Assembly: GCA_030527765.1 (NCBI GenBank)
Contig: JAUNAE010000059.1
Coordinates: 1-13,566 of the forward strand
From: Eubacteriales bacterium
GTDB taxonomy: Bacteria > Bacillota_A > Clostridia > Lachnospirales > Lachnospiraceae
Direction: 5' to 3'
DNA: 13,566 nt
Made by a program: the position numbers and the translations under genes. Shown here one piece after another: positions 9,019 to 13,566 of this stretch; the first letter of the stretch is position 1; every line of letters starts with the position of its first letter. Below the pieces are notes generated by a model. That model was not told where the DNA came from. It saw only the letters and a list, made by a program, of their open reading frames with translations, and ran no database searches.

Positions 9019-9737
9019 AAGGATTAATTGATACACATTTTCACTTGGATCATTACAAAAACTATCGGGAACAAGCACAAAAGATTAACGAGCTGGAGCA
9101 GTATACTATCTGTGTGACCAATTCTCCAGGCATATTTAATTCATGTAAGACTATACTTCCTGAGTCACAATATCTACGACATGCACTTGGATTTCATCCA
9201 CAGGAATCTGGGCTTAATAAGAGTGATTTATATGATTTCATGAAGTTATTGGATAGAACAAGGTATATTGGCGAAATTGGGTTGGATTTTAGTAGAAAGT
9301 CAAATCTTGAGTTCGATTTTCAAATCTATGCATTTGAAAGAATTGTAGAAAAGTGTGCGGCAGAAAATAAAATCATGACAGTTCATGTGCGTAAAGCTGA
9401 AAAAGAAACCTACGAAATTTTGAAAAAATACCGACCTCAACAATGCATTATCCATTGGTATACGGGGACGGAAGAATATCTACAAAAACTTATTTCTATA
9501 GAATGCTATTTCTCAATAAATACGAATATGGTTCAAAGTAATAAAGCTGAGAAGTATAAAATGATTCCGAAAAATAGAATTTTGATCGAAAGTGATGGCC
9601 CATATTCGAAAGTTGATGGAAAAAAATATGAACCATCAATGTTATTACGAGCATATGAGCAAGTGGCTCATTTCTACGATGATAGAGATTTAGCCAAACA
9701 TGTTTGGAGTAATTTTAAGACTATTTTAGAGTCCTGA
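9015..9737 (+). CDS. qatD: QatD, TatD-like metal-dependent nuclease
   Basis: TatD enzymes are TIM-barrel, metal-dependent DNases. This 240-residue protein keeps the full set of expected ligands: DTHFHLD with Asp6, His8 and His10; GEIGLD with Glu87; VHVRK with His124; IIHWYTG with His147; and ESDGPY with Asp194. It is slightly shorter than housekeeping TatD (about 260). It should therefore be an active phosphoesterase, probably the nucleolytic arm of Qat, although the target is unknown. The start overlaps the qatC stop as ATGA, and the ribosome site is weak, so translation is probably coupled. The stop is followed after 18 bases by the GmrSD-like gene. A housekeeping tatD is unlikely given the tight linkage to qatA-C. 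Confidence 0.93.
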   Translation: MKGLIDTHFHLDHYKNYREQAQKINELEQYTICVTNSPGIFNSCKTILPESQYLRHALGFHPQESGLNKSDLYDFMKLLDRTRYIGEIGLDFSRKSNLEFDFQIYAFERIVEKCAAENKIMTVHVRKAEKETYEILKKYRPQQCIIHWYTGTEEYLQKLISIECYFSINTNMVQSNKAEKYKMIPKNRILIESDGPYSKVDGKKYEPSMLLRAYEQVAHFYDDRDLAKHVWSNFKTILES

Positions 9738-9740
9738 TAT

Positions 9741-9747
9741 GGAGGAG
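9741..9747 (+). promoter_or_regulatory. Ribosome binding site deciding the GmrSD-like gene start
   Basis: GGAGGAG lies eight bases before ATG 9756. A nearby ATG at 9752 is in another frame and does not lead into the long protein. Confidence 0.8.
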
Positions 9748-9755
9748 ATAAATGG

Positions 9756-12311
9756 ATGAAAGGCTCAGAAACCAAGCTGATCAAATACATGGAAGGTGCG
9801 GACAAGCGCTTTGTCATTCCAGTATATCAGCGGAATTATGATTGGAAAATAGAAAATTGTAAGCAGTTATTTGATGACCTGATTAAGATCATTCGTAATG
9901 GTAGAAAGAGCCACTTCTTTGGCAGTATTGTATCTACCTATAACCCAGATGGTGATTATGAGGAACATCAGATTATTGATGGCCAGCAAAGATTGACAAC
10001 CGTATCCCTATTGCTTTTGGCAATGTACACTCTCATTAAGCAGAGAAAAAGTGTCCCGAATGATCGACGTTTAGGGGATCGTATATTTGAGGATTATCTT
10101 GTAGATAAGTATCAGCCGGAAGAAACCAGAATTAAATTAAAGCCAATTAAGAATGATCGAAAGGCTTTTGGTAAGTTATTCGATGACGAAGAGGAGCATA
10201 TTGGAGGCTCCAATCTCACGACAAACTATAATTATTTCTACGAGCGTATTCAAAAAGAAGAAATCACCATTGATGAACTGTTTCAGGCAGTGCGTAGCTT
10301 AGAAATTATACATATTCGATTGGATAATGAGGATAACCCACAACTGATTTTCGAGAGTTTGAATTCCACCGGACTGGATCTATCGGAAGGCGATAAGATT
10401 CGAAATTATATTCTGATGGGTTTGCCAACGGGACTTCAGGAAAAGTACTACGAGAAATACTGGAATAAGATAGAAGAGAATACCAATTACCAAGTGGATC
10501 TGTTTATCCGAGATTATCTGAGTATCAAACAACAGGCGACTCCTTCATTAAACAAGATATATTTTACATTCAAAGAATTTGTAGAAGACGGTGATATCGA
10601 AACGGAGAATCTTCTAATTGATTTGCTTGCTTATGCCAGATTATACAAGGTTCTAATTACAGCAAGTATTGGTGACAAGCGATTAGCATCTTGTATTTAC
10701 AGACTAAATCGATTGGAAACAACGGTTACTCGTCCATTTTTCTTGGAAGTGCTTCGGCTGAATAAGGAAGGCGCTCTCAGCATAGACGAAGTAGTAGAGG
10801 TGTTCTTTGCCACTGAAAACTATTTGTTCCGACGTACTATTTGCGAGTTGCCGACAAACCAGTTGAATAAGATATTTCTATTACTTCATAAAGAAGTGGT
10901 TCGTTATGATGGTACTACAGATAATTACGTAGAAAAGCTGAAGTATGCACTGACTTCTAAGAAAGAGAGAGCACGTTTCCCGGAAGATGTAGAATTTGTA
11001 GAATCGTTTGGCAATAAGCAAATTTATTCCATGAATGCCAAAAATAAGATGTATATCTTGGAACGTTTTGAAAACTTCGGGACTGCGGAAGATAAAGATG
11101 TATATCGTCACTTTGATGACGGGGATTATTCTATTGAACATATCATGCCGCAGACATTAACACCGGCCTGGGCTGAAAGTCTTGGTGTAGATTATGAACG
11201 TATTCATGAAGTTTGGCTGCACAGAATGGCGAATCTTACGCTGACTGCATATAACTCCAGATATAGTAACAATAGCTTTGTTGAGAAGAGGGATATGGCT
11301 AATGGATTCAAGGATAGTGGAATCCGAATGAATCATTGGATTGCAAGTCAGACAGAATGGGGCGAAAAAGAGTTAGAATCTAGAAATATTAAGGTACAGG
11401 AACGTGCACTGGAAATCTGGTCGACGCCTGTTACCTCTTTCAAACCATTTGAAAAGCAGATGGATTCTTACACCTTAGACGATGATATGGATCTCACTGG
11501 AAGAAAAATCGCGCGCTTTGAATATATGACAATGGAGCAATCGGTGAAAAACTGGGCCGAGATGTTTGAGAGCGTGCTCCGTATGCTTCACTCTGAGGAT
11601 AAGTCAGTTCTGAATAGCTTAGCTTATGAGACTGATACAAGTGTAGATTGCGCTGTATATGTTAGCTATAAGAAAGAAGCTCTGCGCGGATATATTGAGA
11701 TTGATCATGGTATATATGTAGAAAGAAACACAAGTACCTGGACGAAAATTTCTCTGTTGAAGAGATTATTCAGTTTATATCATCTCAATCCAACAAATTT
11801 GATTTTCTATCTCCGTGATGAGGAAGGATCGGATGATGAGGACGATACAAGCACCGGAAGACATGAGGTTAGAAAAAGATTCTGGACCTATGCTTTGCCA
11901 ATTATTACAGAAGCCAACAAAGATAATGGTGCGTTCGAAAAAGTGAATCCGGTAAAGGAAAACTGGGTAAATGGATACTTTGGAATTCAGGGATTCAATT
12001 TCTGCTGTGTAGGAAATTATGATTCCGCACGAGTAGAATTATACTTTGGAAAAGTGGAGAGTGCTGAGAATAAAAAAGGATTCGATATCGTTTATGCTCA
12101 TAAAGCTGAAATTGAGGAATCATTAGGAATCAATCTTGTATGGGATCGTGGTGATGAAAAGAAGTCATCAAAGATTTTCTATAAGATGGATGGAGTTGGA
12201 ATTGATAAGGAAGATGATTGGCAGACGATTGCGCGATTCCATGCAAAATGGACAGTGAAATTCTACGAGATCATTGTGAAAGCTTTTTTATTGCCCGCTT
12301 ATCTTGGATAA
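9756..12311 (+). CDS. GmrSD-family (DUF262-DUF1524) type IV restriction-like protein with DUF4268-like C-terminus
   Basis: GmrSD-type enzymes cleave phage DNA carrying modified bases, coupling a DUF262 NTPase-like domain to an HNH nuclease; BREX-linked members are known as BrxU. This 851-residue protein begins with a DUF262 domain: FVIPVYQRNYDW (about 19-30), FFGSIV, and IIDGQQRLTT with DGQQR at 75-79. The DUF1524 HNH domain has IEHIMPQ (His462, Pro465) and the paired MANLTLTAYN (Asn493, Asn500), so the nuclease looks intact. A further module spans roughly 582-687 (from TGRKIARFEY), then a strongly acidic linker at 688-697, and a final ~140-residue domain beginning RKRFWTYALP (Phe709-Trp710) that resembles DUF4268. 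The two extra C-terminal modules make it longer than classic GmrSD fusions and may recognise DNA or a partner. It closes the defence cluster, so association with the BREX locus is inferred from position. Confidence 0.9.
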   Translation: MKGSETKLIKYMEGADKRFVIPVYQRNYDWKIENCKQLFDDLIKIIRNGRKSHFFGSIVSTYNPDGDYEEHQIIDGQQRLTTVSLLLLAMYTLIKQRKSVPNDRRLGDRIFEDYLVDKYQPEETRIKLKPIKNDRKAFGKLFDDEEEHIGGSNLTTNYNYFYERIQKEEITIDELFQAVRSLEIIHIRLDNEDNPQLIFESLNSTGLDLSEGDKIRNYILMGLPTGLQEKYYEKYWNKIEENTNYQVDLFIRDYLSIKQQATPSLNKIYFTFKEFVEDGDIETENLLIDLLAYARLYKVLITASIGDKRLASCIYRLNRLETTVTRPFFLEVLRLNKEGALSIDEVVEVFFATENYLFRRTICELPTNQLNKIFLLLHKEVVRYDGTTDNYVEKLKYALTSKKERARFPEDVEFVESFGNKQIYSMNAKNKMYILERFENFGTAEDKDVYRHFDDGDYSIEHIMPQTLTPAWAESLGVDYERIHEVWLHRMANLTLTAYNSRYSNNSFVEKRDMANGFKDSGIRMNHWIASQTEWGEKELESRNIKVQERALEIWSTPVTSFKPFEKQMDSYTLDDDMDLTGRKIARFEYMTMEQSVKNWAEMFESVLRMLHSEDKSVLNSLAYETDTSVDCAVYVSYKKEALRGYIEIDHGIYVERNTSTWTKISLLKRLFSLYHLNPTNLIFYLRDEEGSDDEDDTSTGRHEVRKRFWTYALPIITEANKDNGAFEKVNPVKENWVNGYFGIQGFNFCCVGNYDSARVELYFGKVESAENKKGFDIVYAHKAEIEESLGINLVWDRGDEKKSSKIFYKMDGVGIDKEDDWQTIARFHAKWTVKFYEIIVKAFLLPAYLG

Positions 12312-12350
12312 AAAATAGAAATCGAAGATCACTGCTAAGGATAATAAGTT

Positions 12351-12686
12351 ATGGTAGGAAAATATAAAGTCATCACCCTTTGTGGCAGCACGAGATTTAA
12401 AGATCAGTTCATGGAGGCTCAGAAAAGGCTGACATTGGCAGGTAACATCGTGATATCCGTTGGACTGTTTGGACATTCCGGTGATTCAGAGGTCTGGGAG
12501 AACATGAATGAAGGAACCATTACTGCTACCAAAAAGATGCTTGATGATATGCATAAGAGAAAAATCGATATGGCTGACAGTATCTACGTTATAAACGTAG
12601 GCGGATATATCGGGGATAGCACAAGAAGCGAAATTGCATATGCTGAAGCCAACGGTAAGAATGTTGAATACCTAGAGCAGATTTAG
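12351..12686 (+). CDS. Nucleoside 2-deoxyribosyltransferase-like (DUF4406-like) small protein
   Basis: This 111-residue protein has the Rossmann-like layout of the nucleoside 2-deoxyribosyltransferase superfamily. An opening strand ends in ITLCGSTRF (8-16), then come KIDMADSIYVINVGGYIG and STRSEIAYAEANGK with Glu94, at the place where the family's catalytic glutamate is expected. Similar short proteins are common in Clostridia and phages, often labelled DUF4406 or hypothetical; the true substrate is unknown. The ribosome site AAGGA (12337-12341) is nine bases before ATG. It lies 39 bases after the GmrSD-like gene, so it may share the transcript. A role in nucleotide metabolism is the modest inference. 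A defence role, through hydrolysis of a nucleotide or NAD-like compound, is possible but unsupported by the sequence alone. Confidence 0.75.
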   Translation: MVGKYKVITLCGSTRFKDQFMEAQKRLTLAGNIVISVGLFGHSGDSEVWENMNEGTITATKKMLDDMHKRKIDMADSIYVINVGGYIGDSTRSEIAYAEANGKNVEYLEQI

Positions 12687-12746
12687 AAATTAGGCTGTTG
12701 TGCAACCAGTTGATAATTCTGCTGATGCTTTTTGGAAAAAACAGAG

Positions 12747-12751
12747 AGGAG
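12747..12751 (+). promoter_or_regulatory. Ribosome binding site deciding the SGNH-hydrolase-like gene start
   Basis: AGGAG lies five bases before ATG 12757, which begins the conserved MRILMLGNSF block. The longer GTG start at 12700 adds 19 residues without a family match and lacks a comparable site, so it is disfavoured. Confidence 0.75.
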
Positions 12752-12756
12752 ATACT

Positions 12757-13515
12757 ATGCGTATATTAATGCTTGGCAACAGCTTTACCTTTGTGAATAA
12801 CATGCCCTCCACACTGGCAGATCTGACCGGCGCGGAGGTGGTTCACCATACTCGTGGTGGAGCTCGTCTTGCTGAGCATTTAAATCCCAATACAAAGATG
12901 GGAGCAAAGACACAAGAGGCTCAACAAAAGGAAAAGTGGGACTATGTTGTTCTGCAGGAGATGAGCAACGGCCCGATCACTTCCAAAGAAAAGTTTCTGA
13001 CGAATGTCAGTAAGCTTTGTGCTCAGATCAAAGAAAACGGTGCAACGCCGATTCTGTATGCAACCTGGGCTTATCAGAAGGATGGCAAACAGCTGGCAGA
13101 GTTTGGCATGGATTATGATGAGATGTACCGGCAGATGTATGCCTCCTATCACGAGGCAGCGGAGCAGAATCAATGCTTGATTGCTGATGTGGGAGAAGCA
13201 TTTTATAAGCTGTCTGATTCCGAGGACTTGTATGTGGAGGATGGATGCCATCCAAATGAGCGAGGCTCCAGGTATGCTGCAGAGATTATTGCAGATGTTA
13301 TTGCGAAGGATCAGAAGAACAAGAAGGATTCGAAGGCTGAAAACTCAAAGCTGACTGTGATAGAGCAAACAATAGATGAGCATGATACAAGACTTCGTAT
13401 CCTGTATCTGTATCAATTACTTTTGTCTCAGACAGATGAGAACCATCCGCTGACAACAAAGCAGATCATGGACAAGATGGATGAACTGCATCATATCCAT
13501 ATGCACCGGACTTGA
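12757..13515 (+). CDS. SGNH-hydrolase-like domain joined to a truncated WYL-regulator-type HTH
   Basis: The first ~195 residues form an SGNH/GDSL-like hydrolase (DUF4886-like), normally an esterase fold. MRILMLGNSFTF holds the nucleophile Ser9; VVLQEMSNGP is the central block; and EDGCHPNERGS holds Asp162 and His165 of the D-x-x-H pair. There is no signal peptide, so it is cytoplasmic. A lysine-rich linker (KDQKNKKDSKAENSK) leads to a C-terminal stretch, RLRILYLYQLLLSQTDENHP then LTTKQIMDKM, that looks like the first helices of the HTH at the N-terminus of WYL-domain regulators. The protein ends after MHRT, exactly where the recognition part of such an HTH should continue. The stop TGA coincides with the start of putative IS-end repeats, suggesting that insertion truncated a longer hydrolase-HTH-WYL protein. 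The hydrolase assignment is firm; the fusion and truncation are inferred. Confidence 0.72.
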   Translation: MRILMLGNSFTFVNNMPSTLADLTGAEVVHHTRGGARLAEHLNPNTKMGAKTQEAQQKEKWDYVVLQEMSNGPITSKEKFLTNVSKLCAQIKENGATPILYATWAYQKDGKQLAEFGMDYDEMYRQMYASYHEAAEQNQCLIADVGEAFYKLSDSEDLYVEDGCHPNERGSRYAAEIIADVIAKDQKNKKDSKAENSKLTVIEQTIDEHDTRLRILYLYQLLLSQTDENHPLTTKQIMDKMDELHHIHMHRT

Positions 13516-13566
13516 TTATTTCAATGCTTGAGAGCCACCTTTTCAGAGCTTCGGAGCCACCTAAAT
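13513..13566. mobile_element. Probable terminus of an IS21-family element running off the right edge
   Basis: The boundary is placed at TG 13513-13514 because IS21-type ends start with TG, the preceding gene is cut off exactly there, and the 22-bp repeats start six bases inside. The TGA stop of the hydrolase-HTH gene would then be supplied by the element. No transposase (istA/istB) is visible within the window, and the GTGGCTC-type repeat motif is matched from memory, so this is inference. The stretch contains no gene. Confidence 0.45.
13519..13562 (+). repeat. Two tandem 22-bp direct repeats
   Basis: Units 13519-13540 and 13541-13562 abut exactly. Both begin TTTCA and end GAGCCACCT, and they differ at only four of 22 positions (6, 7, 12 and 13 of the unit). 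On the opposite strand each unit begins AGGTGGCTC. Multiple roughly 20-bp repeats at element ends are a feature of IS21-family transposons, where the transposase binds. A further unit could lie beyond the edge. Confidence 0.8.

Noticed and set aside
9015..9737. Reading the TatD-like gene as a housekeeping tatD
   Set aside because: A four-base overlap with qatC and the exact Qat gene order make the defence assignment much more likely.
12700..12756. GTG start extending the SGNH-like protein by 19 residues
   Set aside because: The extension has no family similarity, and ATG 12757 has a good ribosome site and begins the conserved block.
12687..12756. Possible hairpin terminator in the 70-base gap (CTGTTGTGCAACCAG)
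   Set aside because: The arms pair poorly, the loop would be too small and no T run follows directly.
12880..13251. Minus-strand open frames opposite the SGNH-like gene
   Set aside because: The plus-strand frame contains the complete set of hydrolase motifs; the reverse proteins look random.

Overview
This window is a densely packed, single-strand defence island. Every convincing gene lies on the + strand. Strong AGGAGG-type ribosome sites, moderate-to-low G+C and the flavour of the accessory genes suggest a Clostridia-type Firmicute, possibly Lachnospiraceae. That taxonomic guess is inference; no rRNA or housekeeping marker is present.

Layout. (1) 1-423: the 3' end of an ATP-binding (AlbA_2-like) protein with a C-terminal winged-helix domain, cut by the left edge. 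(2) 424-5089: the last two core genes of a type 1 BREX phage-exclusion system, pglZ and brxL. The other core genes (brxA, brxB, brxC, pglX) would be expected to the left. (3) 5104-9737: a complete four-gene Qat system, qatA (KAP-family P-loop NTPase), qatB, qatC (QueC-like) and qatD (TatD-like metal-dependent nuclease). (4) 9756-12311: a long single-chain GmrSD-family (DUF262 + DUF1524 HNH) protein, probably a type IV restriction enzyme against modified DNA. It has two extra C-terminal modules, the last resembling DUF4268. (5) 12351-12686: a small nucleoside 2-deoxyribosyltransferase-like/DUF4406-like protein. (6) 12757-13515: an SGNH-hydrolase-like domain joined to what looks like the beginning of a WYL-regulator-type HTH. 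It stops abruptly where two 22-bp direct repeats begin, which look like the end of an IS21-family element running off the right edge.

Gene spacing is 0, 25, 14, 1, -4, -4, 18, 39 and 70 bases, and I see no terminator or promoter between genes. BREX, Qat and the GmrSD-like gene may therefore be read as one long transcript. Together they could act in layers: BREX marks self DNA by methylation and blocks unmarked phage, the GmrSD-like enzyme attacks phage with modified bases that evade BREX, and Qat adds a chemically unusual pathway built on a QueC-like enzyme. Qat's position directly behind brxL, with its first ribosome site starting one base after the brxL stop, is the most interesting architectural point. 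I see no tRNA, rRNA, CRISPR array or replication origin.
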